From positions 10,611,347 to 10,675,346 of the forward strand of contig NC_067492.1 in the NCBI RefSeq assembly GCF_947179515.1: DNA of 64,000 nt, written 5' to 3'. Below, piece after piece: positions 45,945 through 57,846 of the stretch. Source of the stretch: Apodemus sylvaticus. Its lineage: Eukaryota > Chordata > Mammalia > Rodentia > Muridae. Position 1 is the first letter of the stretch. The number at the start of each line of letters is the position of its first letter. Below the pieces are notes generated by a model. It saw only the letters and a list, made by a program, of their open reading frames with translations. It did no database searches and had not been told where the DNA came from. A program made the translations under genes and the position numbers.

Positions 45945-47330
45945 TTTGTACTTCACCCTAAATCTAGAAGAAATCTAGGAAACACAGAGGGATGCGTAGT
46001 TCAGAAATCTGCTGGGCAGAGTCCAATCCCTGCCTACACGGTCCCAAGAAGCCCTAATCTATTGTTAGTGAGATGGCGGTGATGATAGCATTGATCTGGC
46101 TCGGTTGGAAGAACCCATGGGCGTGTGGCGTGCTGAGATCCACAAGGAGTGGGTACCCGAGTCTACTGGGAATATGATGCCTTCTCGGTGGGACCTACAC
46201 ACCCCATGGGCCAGCCAATCTCTTGTGGAATGAAAGAGCTTAAAAGTCCTACCAAGCCACTGACTGGCACAGGTCTCCCATGACAGTCAGTTCTGTCACC
46301 AGAGTGATGCAGCGGCCATGTCTGAATGATTCAGCTTCTGAGAACTTGCACTTCTGCGGTAAGGTCCCTCAGGGTTTGGCAATGATGCATGTGTTTACAT
46401 TCTCAATGAGTTGTTCTGGAAGCTCCAGGTGGGCTTGTCTGTGGCTTCTAGAGGCTGCATCATTTAAGTTAGCAGAAAGTAAGGGCAACACATGAACGAG
46501 CCGGGCTAGGCTATTTGAGTATCATAATGAGCACTCATCAAAGGTCTTACGCAGGCAAAGAGTAGAAGATGAACAAGAACAAAGCCGGCCTGCCCACAGC
46601 CGCGTGGGCTCTGGATGTGCGAGCTACAGTCATTAGGGTCATTAGCAGGCATGCTGACATTCAGCTAGGAAGCAGTATTCTCGGACACAGAGTGGGTGAG
46701 ATTACATGATCCGTTTAAATAAAATCGGCCCCAGAACAGATAAAAGCCACAGGGTGACCATTTTTTAAAAAATAGAAGATTGGATTTCAAATCAGCATTT
46801 TAATGGCCCAGTGATCCAAGCATTAAGTTGATAATTAGACCAGAGCAACACCCCTGCAAAACAGGAAACATTTTTTTAATTCTATGTCCGTGTATAACAT
46901 GCCAGAGAAATCAGATGCTTAGAAATTATTGTCCCAAGTATACTGTTTGGTTACCAGTGGTGGTTGGGACTTTGAGTAGGAACAATGTCATTGATTCTCA
47001 GTCACTGTGGGGTGACTTAGCTTTCATGGAGACATTTGGTGATGTCTGGAGATAGTTTTACTGATTATGAATGGGGTGGAAGGATCTAGAAAGCAGAGGC
47101 CAAGCGTGCAGCTCAGCATGTTATATTGTACAGAAGAGCCCCGCCCACCCCCAGTGATAGAACCATTTGGCCCAAGCTATCCGTGTGTTGGTATTGGAAA
47201 ATTTTTTTAGCCTAGATCCTCTTTCCTGTTTCTCTTTCCAGAAGGGAGAAGTCAACTGGCTTTACAGGGCATGGCGGGTAACTATTTATATAGACAGAGG
47301 TAGATTCTAGAATGCTGGCACTATTTTTAA
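45945..47330. other. Unique intronic sequence
   Basis: No gene or repeat seen. The segment 46490-46760 has locally more CpG and TAAT motifs. Confidence 0.5.
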
Positions 47331-47334
47331 TATA

Positions 47335-47519
47335 TATGTATGCTTAACATATGCCTCCGTGTGGGCATGTGTATATGATTTCAGCTGTGAAGCTAGAAGG
47401 TGACAGGTCCCCTGGAGTTGGTGTTACAGGTGATTGTCTAACCTGGGCTGGGAACTGAACCCGGGTCCTCTACAAGGGCAGCAAGTGTTCTTAACCACCT
47501 TGCCATAGCTCCATCTCTG
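47335..47519 (-). repeat. B3-type SINE, reverse orientation
   Basis: GGTGACAGGTCCCCTGGAGT, GCTGGGAACTGAACCCGGGT, CCTCTACAAGGGCAGCAAGT and TTCTTAACCACCTTGCCATA are reversed B3 features. Confidence 0.8.
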
Positions 47520-47631
47520 CTGTTCTTACTTCAATGCTAAAGTTTTTACACATATATTCATCCAATGGGTTCCATTTCTCTGGAGAGCATTGAGTGATCC
47601 CAGCAAGGTTCCAAACACTGTCCTTGTACTT

Positions 47632-47701
47632 GGGATCCCGAACTGATGAAAACTCATTTGGTTGATGGGATCCTCAACTGATGAACGCATGTTTGGTTGA
47701 G
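47632..47701. repeat. Two-copy 35-bp tandem duplication
   Basis: GGGATCCCGAACTGATGAAA and GGGATCCTCAACTGATGAAC begin copies at 47632 and 47667; both end TTTGGTTGA with several differences. Confidence 0.85.
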
Positions 47702-47704
47702 TGG

Positions 47705-48525
47705 CGTGAGCTGGGGATACATAGTGATTTCTCATGGCAGAGTCAACTTGGGAAAGTTGCCTTTAGCAAATTTGTTTACTGAGCCCATCCTATGTGGTGG
47801 TATAGACAGGGGGTGAGGGCAAGCTGTTACTGGTGAGTAGGGGATTGATCTCCATCCTTGAGGACCTAATAACAGGTAGGAAAAAATGACATGGGCTTAT
47901 GGGAAATGCTTTTAATTGCCATATTTAAGATAAAATTATGATCCTGATGATATATGTGTGTATTTTGGGGGATCTATACTTTCAAAACTTCTCTGCCCCC
48001 CACTGGTGGACTTTTATTTCACCAGCCCAAATGGCTACTTTGTTGGTCACATCACCCTCATTTCATGTGCTCGGCAAGCAGACAGATAAGGCTAGTGTTT
48101 GCCTTTGTGGGTGGGCAGATGGAGAAGAAACCAATGTCATAGACTGTTCTATCAGAGGGCTGGACCCTGTGCTGGAAGCCACGGTCTGACTTGTCATTGA
48201 CCATGTCATTGTCATTGGCACAGTCTAGAACTTTGGGCCATCTCTGACTCAAGATGGCATGGGAATCAGGGCTCTACCAGGTTAGAGTCTCAGACCCCAA
48301 AGGTCAAGAAAGCTACCACCCAAGAATCAGAGACCAGGAAGGAGCCTTAAGGGATGAAGTTAGTATTCCCTTTTCACAGAGAAACTAAAGTTTTAGTTCT
48401 CAAACCTTAATGTCTATCTACCTTCAACCCTCTTTGAAGCTGGGAATTTCTGTTCTATATTTTGGAAACAATTTGAGCACCAAATTGTTGGTGATCAGGG
48501 AAGTGGTATTAAAATGTGAGTGAGT
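47705..48525. other. Unique intronic sequence
   Basis: Nothing recognised. Confidence 0.5.
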
Positions 48526-48526
48526 C

Positions 48527-48527
48527 A

Positions 48528-48562
<35 letters not shown>

Positions 48563-49120
48563 ACTAGAAAGCTTTCAAAGGGCTAATAACATAATATCCA
48601 TGAAACAGACTAATGCATAACCTTTAAGTGCCATGTGTGTGTGTTTGTGTGTGTGTACATGTGTGAGACTAGAAAGCTTTCAAAGGGCTAATAACATAAA
48701 ATCCATGAAACAGACTAATGCATAACCTTTAAGTGCCATGTGTGTGTGTTTGTGTGTGTGTGCATGTGTTTGTGCATATGCCTGTGTGAATGTGTGTCTA
48801 TCTATGTGTGTGTACTTGTGTGTGTGCATGTGTGTGTGTGCATATGCCTGTGTGAATATGTGTGTCTATCTATGTGTGTGTACATGTGTATTTGTGTGTG
48901 TGTATATGCATAGGTATGTGTATGTGCATGTGTCTGTGTGAACTGGTGTGTTTGTGAATCTGTGTGTATGTGTACATATGCATGTGTCTGTGTGTGTCTG
49001 TGTGTGCATGTGTATATGTATGTGTCTATGTGAATTTGGTGTATTTGTGTGTATATCTCTGTGTGTGTACATATGTGTATGTCTGTGCATGTGCATATGT
49101 GTATGTGGAGCGCACACGTG
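48527..49120. repeat. TG-rich array containing a 105-bp tandem duplication
   Basis: AGACTAGAAAGCTTTCAAAG begins unique-sequence copies at 48561 and 48666 (period 105, one difference seen: AATATCC/AAAATCC). Both are embedded in TG sequence. The rest is TGTGTGCATATG-type repeat. Confidence 0.95.
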
Positions 49121-49124
49121 TGCA

Positions 49125-50525
49125 TGCTATGGACTTCATATGAAGCCATACAGCCTTTGATGGGTGGTCCAATTGTCTGACCACAGGATGAGACTGACAC
49201 AGGTTTTTCTTTTTTATATATATATATATTTTCTGCATTTCCTTGTGCTTTGTCAGTGAGCAAATCTGCTTGTCTGAAGTGATCTTTAAAACGAAGGGCT
49301 GGCTGGTAAGGCAGGGATCTCCCCAGTCACTTAGTAGCTACCCAGCTCACACCAGGGGGCTGGGTTCAGCCCAGGGTGCCTTCGCCCTACACAGCTGCTT
49401 GTGGATCCAAGGTCTTTGAGCTCCTCTCTTGTTTTTGCCCCGCGTCCACACTGACTCATTAGGAAGAGAAGTAAGAGCCAAGCTAACCGAAGCTGTGTGT
49501 TTCACTGGAGGCTTAGTTCATAAAATGTTCATCTTTCACCAAGCCAGTTACATTGATTAACTATCTGGACGACACTATCTAAAACCCCAAATAATCTACA
49601 TATCTTAGAAATATTTTTGGTTCCAAACCGATTGCCAAAACCCATCTGCACTGTTCTGGAGAGTGAGGTAAGAAGCTGCCACAGGGATGTCTGGGGACAT
49701 GTCCCGTGGTGATGGCGGTACCCACAAGTCCCATAGAGTGACCACCAGCCACATGAAGGGACTGAGCACTTGACCAGTATGTGCTTGGTTGGACAGAGGA
49801 ATTAAAGCTCCTGGTTTATGTCATTTTAACTAAAAGGTGAATGTTTAAATAGCTACAGGTGACTGACACCAGACACTGCAAATCTGGGCCCTAAACTAAG
49901 TGTCTATGTACCAGCACGGAGGGCCTTTGCCCAGGGTAGGAACTGTACAGTGCAGGTTGACAGGTCTTTAGTCTCCTAACTTTGAGTGTTCATTGGTGGC
50001 TGTTTGACTCACAAACCAGGAAGGAAGTGAAACACTGGTCAAGATAACTAGAGTCCCTTAGGAAGACAACTGCATATTATCTTACAGGTATCGTTAAGTA
50101 AGAAGATGGGGCTTCCGGAGCCTTGCTAGTAGTGTGCTTAGATGTGGTACTGATGGGAAGGGATGGATTCTGAGTGAGGTGTGTGATAGGACTTGGGATT
50201 CCAGTCATGTCCCTGAGATCTCACAGTCACTAAAGGGGCTCCATCTTTTTTAGAAACCCATTTTCTCCTGACCTGGATAAGCCTCCGATTCCCTGGAAAT
50301 GCAACAGAGCGGGATTTTCCGAGAATCAGTCTCTAGGTATCAGGCTGGGTCTTCTCTGTATCTATACCTAAAAATCTCCTGACTTCCTTGGATCAAACCA
50401 GAAGGAGATTACCACGGCCTGGCCATATCTCTGCCTGCTGGTATGATGCTCACGTGGAAACAGCCAAGGATGTCATTGTCCTGTAGACCTGGGATGGCAG
50501 GTTCTAAGTCACAAACCATGGGAAG
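49125..50525. other. Unique intronic sequence
   Basis: No gene. TA run at 49216-49230; CTCF-like motif at 49347-49362 is listed separately. Confidence 0.5.
49347..49362 (+). promoter_or_regulatory. Candidate CTCF-binding motif
   Basis: TCACACCAGGGGGCTG resembles the CTCF core CCACCAGGGGGC. Motif match only. Confidence 0.35.
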
Positions 50526-50530
50526 CAGGA

Positions 50531-50600
50531 TTTGGGGAGGTGGCCCAGCTGGTAAGATGCTTGCTGTGCAAGCATGAGGACCTGCTTTTGGGCCTCTCCT
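50531..50600 (+). repeat. tRNA-headed SINE fragment
   Basis: GGTGGCCCAGCTGGTAAGAT, GCTTGCTGTGCAAGCATGAG and GACCTG form the tRNA-like head of ID/B4-type SINEs. Confidence 0.7.
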
Positions 50601-50869
50601 TGCAGTGACTGCATGTACAAGACTCAAAGACAATATCAATAGACATGATAACATGGAAGGGGGGAAATATCATGTGATCCCCCACAGACAAAAAGCTGCA
50701 TGTACTACTGACAGCTGGCAAAGGAAGAATGGGTGTCTTCTAGTGAGCCTCCCAACTGCTTACCAAAGGCGAAATTGTTGGCCCCAAAACCACATACACA
50801 TAAGCAACAGAAACAGACTCAACAGGTTGTATTTATATATTTTTTCCTTATTTTATATATGTGTAACAA

Positions 50870-51000
50870 TGATAGTCTAATAAAAAGAGGCTACCGATTT
50901 GGTATGAGGGACCAGGGGGATGGAGGAGTCGGATGGATTGGGCATGGAGGTCAGGAGAGAGGAAAGAGAAGAAAGTGGCGTAGCCTAATGAAAATGTAAA
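50870..51000 (+). mobile_element. L1 3' UTR fragment
   Basis: TAAAAAGAGGCTACCGATTT, GAGGGACCAGGGGGATGG, GGAGAGAGGAAAGAGAAG and an A-rich end resemble the rodent L1 3' UTR (AAGAGGCCATGAATTT...). Confidence 0.6.
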
Positions 51001-51004
51001 ATTA

Positions 51005-51205
51005 AAATGTGTTGTGACATACATCTATAATCTCAGTGCTGGGGAAGCAGAGACAGGCAGGTCCCAAGGCTTGTCATCAAAGATGCTACCCAATTAATGA
51101 GCTCTAGGTTCAGTGAAAGATCCTAGCCAAAACACGAAGGTGAGCTGTGATCGAGGGAGACACAACATCAATCTCTGGCCTCCACATACACAGGCACAAA
51201 TATGC
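51005..51205 (+). repeat. B4-family SINE body
   Basis: ATCTATAATCTCAGTGCTGG, GAAGCAGAGACAGGCAGGTC, ATGAGCTCTAGGTTCAGTGA, AAGATCC and CTCTGGCCTCCACATACACA are typical of the B4 3' part. Confidence 0.75.
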
Positions 51206-51295
51206 TGTATACTCAAGGTCATAGGTATACACATGAACTCATATGCGCATGCACACATACATGTACACACACATATGTGTACACACACAGAGATT

Positions 51296-51315
51296 GAGCA
51301 GCAGAGTTCAGTGGT

Positions 51316-51352
<37 letters not shown>

Positions 51353-51375
51353 AGCAGCAGAGTCAAGAGGTAGCT
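51296..51375. repeat. (CA)n flanked by 23-bp direct repeats
   Basis: GAGCAGCAGAGTTCAGTGGT (51296) and GAGCAGCAGAGTCAAGAGGT (51353) flank about 17 CA units. Confidence 0.9.
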
Positions 51376-51534
51376 GTGTTGGTGGTGGACAGAGAAATAA
51401 GAAGGGGAACGGAAGGCAACAGGGAAGGGTTTGGGGCAGAAGCTCAGTTGGGGAGTTTGGGCAGATTAGAGCTTGTTTTCTAGAGAAAGACATCCTGTGA
51501 GAATAGGGACAGGGACATAAAGGAAAGGTGTCAG

Positions 51535-52195
51535 AGAGGGAGGGAGGGAGACATAGGGAGAAGGAAGGGGGAGGAGGAGGGGGAAAGAGGGAGTGAGGGA
51601 GAGATAAAGGGAGGAGAGGGAGAGGAAGAGGGAAAGGGAGAAGGGGAGTGGGAGGGAGAGGGAGAGAGAGAGGGTCAGAGAGGGAGAGGGTCAGAGAGGG
51701 AAGGGATTAGAGAGGGAGAAGGAGGGAGAGAGGATGAGGAAGGGAGGGAGGGGGAAGGGAGGGAGGGAGAAGGCAGAGGAACAGGGAAAGGGAGAGGGTC
51801 AGAGAGGGAAGAGGTCATAGAGGGAGAAGGAAGGAGAGAGGAAGAGGGAGGGAGGGGAGAGGGGGGAGGAGAGAAGAAGGGAGGGAGAGAGGGGTAGAGG
51901 AACAGGGAGAGGGAGAGGGTCAGAGAGGGAGGGGCCATAGAGGGAGAAGGAGGGAGAGAGAATGAGGGAGGGAGGGAGGGAGGGGAGAGGGGGGAGGAGA
52001 GAAGGAGGGAGGGAGAGAGGGGGCAGAGGAACAGGGAGAGGGAGAGGGTCTGAGAGGGAAAGGGTCATAGAGGGAGAAGGAGGGAGAGAGGAAGAGGGAG
52101 AAAGAGAGGGAGGGGGAGGGGAGGAGGAGGGAGGGAGAGAGAGGGGAAAGAGGGAGAGGGTCAGAGAGGGAAATGACCTGCGAGGGAGAGGGAAA
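51535..52195. repeat. Polypurine minisatellite, about five 108-129-bp units
   Basis: Almost pure A/G. GGGTCAGAGAGGGA anchors recur at 51688, 51796, 51917, 52046 (TCTGAG) and 52158, each followed by AGAGGGAGAAGG and GGAGAGAG. Open frames (SLSDPLPL) are repeat translations. Confidence 0.95.
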
Positions 52196-52199
52196 GTTC

Positions 52200-53000
52200 T
52201 AGAAGGCTGTTTATGTCCTAGTTCTCAAAGCAATTTTTTTTGTGTGTGTGTGTACTTTTCCAGATTTGGCGACTGCAAACACAGGATGCCCAATTAAATT
52301 GCAATTTAGATAAACAATGACTAAGCCTTAAATTACACTGTACTTAAATACTATGCACTCCTGAGGACATAGCGTCACTCAAATATTAGTCATACGTCAT
52401 CTGAAAATCTGACTTTCCTCAGCCTTCTAGTTCATCTGGAGAACCCATCTATGAAATGAGCACCCCAGGAGCTCTTCCATGATAAAGATGCACCCCAAGG
52501 CTCACTAGGCACTGGGAAGGCTGCTGACTCTACTGTCCTATCAGAGATCTCTAAGCAGCATTTTAAAAGCTCATCAGAGTTCGGCAAAGACACTCCCTCC
52601 CACTCTTTTCCAGAGAGCTTTGAAAACTTCTGAGGCTATAGAGCCCAGCAATACAGACATCTCCACACCAGCTCCAGGAGCAGAATGTCTGAGTCTCAGT
52701 AGTGGATGCACAGCTACAGGCATCAGGGAAAAGTTACAGCTGGAGCCTTAGGCCAGGCACTTGTAGACGAGGGTCGTTGGTTGTAAGTACCAATGTCACA
52801 GAGTCATGCTAAGAACTGTGTATTTGATGCCTTCTCCACACCTCCCTTGTTTATAAGGAAATTGATCATATGTGGCCAGGGCTCACCCAAGTGACCCTAA
52901 TTTAAATAGGCAAGACCTGTCTCTGAGGAAGGCCACAGGCTGAGGTGCTGATGTTGACAAGAATTTGGGGAGGATGAGAGTCACCCCATAGCTGCACCCC
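52200..53000. other. Unique intronic sequence
   Basis: No gene seen. Confidence 0.5.
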
Positions 53001-53001
53001 A

Positions 53002-53190
53002 CAGTTCTCAAGCTTTGGGTTGTGATCCCTTGGCCAGACCACCATCTTCAAAAATATTTGCATTATGATTCATAACAGTAGCAAAATTACAGTTATGAAG
53101 GAGCAGTGAAGATAATTCTATGGTTAGGGGGATCACTACAACATGAGGAACTGTGTTATAGGGTCATTAGGAAGGTTGAGGATCACTGAT
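53002..53190 (+). mobile_element. URR1-like hAT DNA transposon fossil
   Basis: Near-terminal CAGTTCTCAAGCTTTGGGTT, then TTTGCATTATGATTCATAAC, AGTAGCAAAATTACAGTTAT and TCATTAGGAAGGTTGAGGAT. The 3' end reversed reads CCTCAACCTTCCTAATGA, like the hAT end CAGTGGTTCTCAACC. It is non-autonomous, with no transposase. Confidence 0.85.
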
Positions 53191-53194
53191 CTAT

Positions 53195-53980
53195 GACAAA
53201 GCTGACCGCCAGCTTTCCTACTCCCCAGTACTAGGATGTGTGTGTGTCTAAGATAGTGTCGAGCAAGCGATGCTGAAAATGATGATGGTGTCCACTCCTT
53301 ACCTGACTGCATGGGACCAGTGCTTATTTCTACCCTTGTTTCTAGGTGTCCAGTCCAAGGCTCTGAATATAACTTCTCTTTGTAATTGCTACTAATTCAC
53401 TGTTGGGACTCAGTGTGACCCTGGAGCTGGCACTGGAAATCTTTTATTGCTGGGTTCTGTTTTCTAAGAAGATTGGAAGGTATCGTATGAACGTGATTTG
53501 GGGCAACACTGAGAGGTATTACTAAGACAGCTACAACAATCATTCATTCTTCCCTCCCCCCTCACCCCACAGGAAACATTTAATACCATGCGTTGATCTA
53601 GACTTGAGTTAGTAAATGAAACCTTTGTGGGAAGGATCTAGGAGGAGAGAAGGAGGGAAAACTCCCCAAATCATTCTGTCTGAGAGTGTGTCGTTATCAG
53701 AGACCGCCATGCCAAACAGAACATGTCAGATTTGGGGAAAGAATCATCACAGGTTTTCTATCGTTTATGGATCCTGGATTTTATGTAGATACATCAAATA
53801 ATATCTGTCCATCTATGACATGAAATTCCAAGTTATATTGCCTTCAGGGAAGGAGATTGGTGGGGAGGGGAGAAAGGAAAAGACGGAGGGGAACCTGTTC
53901 AAAGTTCATGCTATACTTAGGTGCTGGCTTCAGTGGGACCTTTCCCCATAGTCTCAGACATTTGAATACTTGCTCCCTCG
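53195..53980. other. Unique intronic sequence
   Basis: No gene seen. Confidence 0.5.
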
Positions 53981-54158
53981 GGGATGGAGTAATGGCTCGG
54001 TGGCTAAGGGCACTGTTTTCTTCCAGAGGGCCCAGGTTCAATTCCCAGCATCAGTATGGCAGTTCATACCCATCTGTAACTCAGGTTCCAAGGGCTCCTA
54101 CGCCCTCTTCTGGACTCTGTGGGTACTACGCACATGTAGCACACAGCATAAAAATCAA
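53981..54158 (+). repeat. B2/B3-type SINE
   Basis: GGGATGGAGTAATGGCTCGG, TTCCAGAGGGCCCAGGTTCA, ATTCCCAGCA, CCATCTGTAACTCAGGTTCC and CGCCCTCTTCTGGACTCTGT are the full B2/B3 order in sense orientation. Confidence 0.92.
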
Positions 54159-54339
54159 ACGGGGAAACATTTTTTAAAATCACAAAAATTCGGCCCCCAT
54201 TCGATGAGCTGTTTGGAGAGGTGGGCTTGGGGGAGGAAGGGCATTCCGGGGCATGGGCAGCGAGGTTTCAAAGTTCCCAGCCATTCACAGTTCACTTGCC
54301 GTTTATGGTTTGAGAGGTGAGGTCTCAGCTATTCTTGCC

Positions 54340-54490
54340 ACCCTGCCTGCCTGCTGTCAAGCTTCCCTGCCATGCTGGTAACAGCCCCTTATCCATCCGG
54401 ATCCGTCAGTCACAAACAAACCCTTCCTTCTATAACCTGCCTTGGTCATAGTGTTTTTTTCTCAGCAGAAACAGAAGTAACTAAGATAAC
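54340..54490 (+). mobile_element. 3' fragment of an LTR-like rodent repeat
   Basis: CTTCCCTGCCATGCTGGTAA, ACAAACCCTTCCTTC, TTGGTCATAGTG and AGAAGTAACTAAGATA are the final part of the type A/B/C repeats. Confidence 0.55.
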
Positions 54491-54569
54491 ATGGATGAAC
54501 ATGGGTGCCTTATGAAACCCATCAACTATGAACCAAGAATATATGCCAAGAACAATTTACATACATATG

Positions 54570-54670
54570 TGTGCACACACATATAATGTACATATATATA
54601 CATACATACACACATATACACATACACTTACATGCATACATACATACATACATACATACATACATACAAA
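54570..54670. repeat. (TACA)n array
   Basis: CACACATATA, then about 10 TACA/CATA units ending near 54667. Confidence 0.94.
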
Positions 54671-54674
54671 CAGC

Positions 54675-55280
54675 TTCTAAATACACAAATATAGCTGGAG
54701 TTTCCCGGATTCACAGATACAAACTTAATCTCCAGAAGGGGAGAATCACAGTTGGGAACAAGTCTGCTGTGCGGTGTGTCACTAAACTCCCTGGTGGCTT
54801 GTAGGAAATTGAAGGCAGAAACAAGGAAATGAAGATAGTGACAGATATTTCAAAATTTACTGTATTTATCTTCTGTCAGCCACGGTGTAGGCACAGGGCT
54901 TGCCAAACCTCAAGCTGGGAGATGGAGATTATTTATGGGCAGCCGGTTTTAATGGAACGGATGACCTTATTAGAATGGCTTCCTTCATAAAAAGGGCAGG
55001 TGAGGCTGGAGTGGGGGAAACGGGTTGGGTGGGTGAGAGAGGAAAGGCTGGCGGGGGAGGGGGAGGAGGCTATGAGAAAGGCTTGCCGGTTTCCGCTATG
55101 GGGCAAATGATGGGTGTGTTTGCTCTGTGGTGGACGGTGATCTGAGGAGATGTGGTCCCGTCAGGATGAACACATACCTCCTTCACCTGTATTTCATTCA
55201 CACCATCGCCATGGCAGAAGTTCTTTAGCGTCATGTTTTATTCCATCCCTAGTAAAGCCGTTAAAACTCATGTATGTCAT
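54675..55280. other. Unique intronic sequence
   Basis: No gene; a G-rich patch lies at 55010-55070. Confidence 0.5.
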
Positions 55281-55470
55281 AGGCTACTGAGATGGCTCAG
55301 TGCGTAGACACCTGCTGTCTGGCCAGACAACCTGAGTTCTATCCCCGGGATCGACATGGTAAGAGGGGAGAAGTTACTCCCACGAATTGACCTCTGACCT
55401 CCACAAGCACACTCTGATACCCACCCCTCCCAAGTAAAACTGGATAAGTAAATAAATAAATGTAATACAT
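55281..55470 (+). repeat. B3-type SINE
   Basis: AGGCTACTGAGATGGCTCAG, CAACCTGAGTTCTATCCCCG, TTGACCTCTGACCTCCACAA and an A-rich AAATAAATAAA tail. Confidence 0.88.
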
Positions 55471-55474
55471 TTTA

Positions 55475-56070
55475 ATTAAAACTTAGACATAGGGAGCATT
55501 GCTCATTAATAATAACATCAACAATAATAGCGATGATAAATTTTGAACAAAAGGGAATCTACTCCGCATCCCTTATGGCAGAATTTATTTCCCACTAAAG
55601 CATGCTCTAAGAAATGCATTCCTAGAATTTTAAGTATAAAGGCTGACGGGTCCAAGAAGAATTTTCAAGGCGGATGGAAAGGACATAGAGGAAAACACAT
55701 CAGTTGTTTCTCCTGTACTCCAGATGCAACTATGTAGCACGTTGGACTGGAAAGCGCACAAGGCCCCTCTGGGCCTGACACCTAGCCTAGGTCTCTGCCT
55801 GGCTGGTTTCGTAGACATTTCTACACTTTCTGATGTCATGCTGCCCTGTCTCTGATGTGACGTTGGTGGCCCACAGTGTGACCTCCATTTGAGGATGCAG
55901 ATGACACTCACTGCATGAGGACTGGCAAAATGGTGAGATTTGTGCTTTTCTTCCAGTTGAAAAATAACTAAGGCCGTGGTTAAAATAGCAAATATTTTAA
56001 GGAATGCTTGCCCTAGGGCAGATTAAACCGCTGTGAATGTTGCCACAATGTGGCGTTGTTACGAAATTTA
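55475..56070. other. Unique intronic sequence
   Basis: Nothing recognised. Confidence 0.5.
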
Positions 56071-56074
56071 ATGT

Positions 56075-56335
56075 TGCTGGGACTGGGAGATGAATTGGTG
56101 GGGAAGAGCACATCCTATGTGAACTTGAGGACCAAGACTTGAATCTTGAGAACTCCCATTAAAAAAAGTAGAGAAGGCTAGACATGTCTGTGACCCCCAA
56201 TACGATAAAGAATGGACATGGGGGGGGGGGTGTGTGTGTCATCTCAGGGGCTGCTGGCAGCAGTCTCAGTAAAATGGCAAGTTTTAGATGTTGTGAGACT
56301 CTGTCTCAAGGGAGTAGGGCAGAGGATAAAAAAGC
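56075..56335 (+). repeat. B4-family SINE, diverged, with G-run
   Basis: GGGACTGGGAGATGAATTGG, GAGGACCAAGACTTGAATCT, GCTAGACATGTCTGTGACCC and AGACTCTGTCTCAAGGGAG. A run of about ten G sits at 56221-56230. Confidence 0.6.
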
Positions 56336-56414
56336 AGGCTGTCTGATGTCTTTCTCTGGCCTCTTCATGTGTATATTTGGCCTGCACACACATGCAATGT
56401 ATGCCACTCATGTA

Positions 56415-56637
<223 letters not shown>

Positions 56638-56639
56638 GA

Positions 56640-57840
56640 GCTGACTTCACAGTAAGCTGTTGCATATGTTAGAATGTCACACTACACAAAGGCTCTTTCA
56701 AAAACCCAGAAAGGCAAGATCTCTAGGAAAAGACTGGGAAGAAAAACAAATTTCAAGGCTAAAACCTCAAAATGGAGTTTTAAGTAATACATCGAAAATA
56801 AATTACAGCTGGGTTGAAGAATCGAATGTGAAAATTAAGCCATGGCAATTTAGAAAATGGTGAATGTATTAACATGACTCTGATCTTGAAATAGATGTTA
56901 ATTGTATAAATAAAAGAATAAGTCATAAAGAGAAATGGCATTGTGTCTGCTAACGCTTTAAAAAATCAGTATCCTGACATACCAGATAAAATTAATTTCA
57001 ATAATAACTTGGCAAACATCCAACAGACACAGAACAGGCAAGAGATTTATATCCATAGTAATGTCAGATTCTTTGCAAGTGTGTAGGGAATAGGGAGGGC
57101 CTATTCACAAGTAGAAGAAGGGAAACTAGTCCTTCACAGGACATGGAGGGAAGAGGAGAAACACTGCCCACGTGTCCGGTAAGTGGATAGGAGGAAATGG
57201 TATTTTAGAATTTCCGTCTATCAAAATGACAGATTTCAGAGACACACACTTAACACTAGCAAGGGTCAGGTATCTGGGGGCTGCCATGTGTTGCCTATAT
57301 GGGAATCAAATTCAATATCATTTCTGTGCACAGCACTTTGAGGGTCACATACACGCTGCTGAAGGGACTGACTTCTCCAGGGACAACTGAACTCCTAAGA
57401 ATGGGAACTAAGAAATTCTGTAACTGTGGATGCCCACCTCTTTCCCTGAACCATCATCTCAGAATTGTTTGCAATCATTCTGTTTTGTGTGAAAACAAAA
57501 CAAGCAACAATTGTGGAAAACTTAAGTGACTGTGTGTGTGTGTGTGTTTGTGTGTGTACACTTTAATGCTGTTATTGTTAAAAACTGTGGCAAGGGAAAA
57601 CAGCCCTTTTTATAGTATTGGAATCAGGATCTTTCAAAGCAGGAACATAAATTGAATTTTTTACTAGATCATACACATTTACCTTAGCACTGGGCTAAGG
57701 AAGGCAAAGGGGTTTGAACTGATTCTGTTGGGTATAGTGCCAGCATTAACCACTATTATTTTTTGAGACAGCACTGTCCATTCCATGGTGTCTCCAATGC
57801 TGCTGAAGAATGGGATTGGAGGAAAAGGTAAGGATTTTGA
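56640..57840. other. Unique intronic sequence
   Basis: No gene. A short TG array lies at 57531-57557. Confidence 0.5.
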
Positions 57841-57846
57841 AAAGTG

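Noticed and set aside
51675..52297. SLSDPLPL-type proline-rich protein or R/E/G-rich protein
   Set aside because: Both are translations of the purine minisatellite.
53981..54060. tRNA gene
   Set aside because: The A/B-box-like sequence belongs to a B2/B3 SINE head; the same applies to the other SINE heads in the window.
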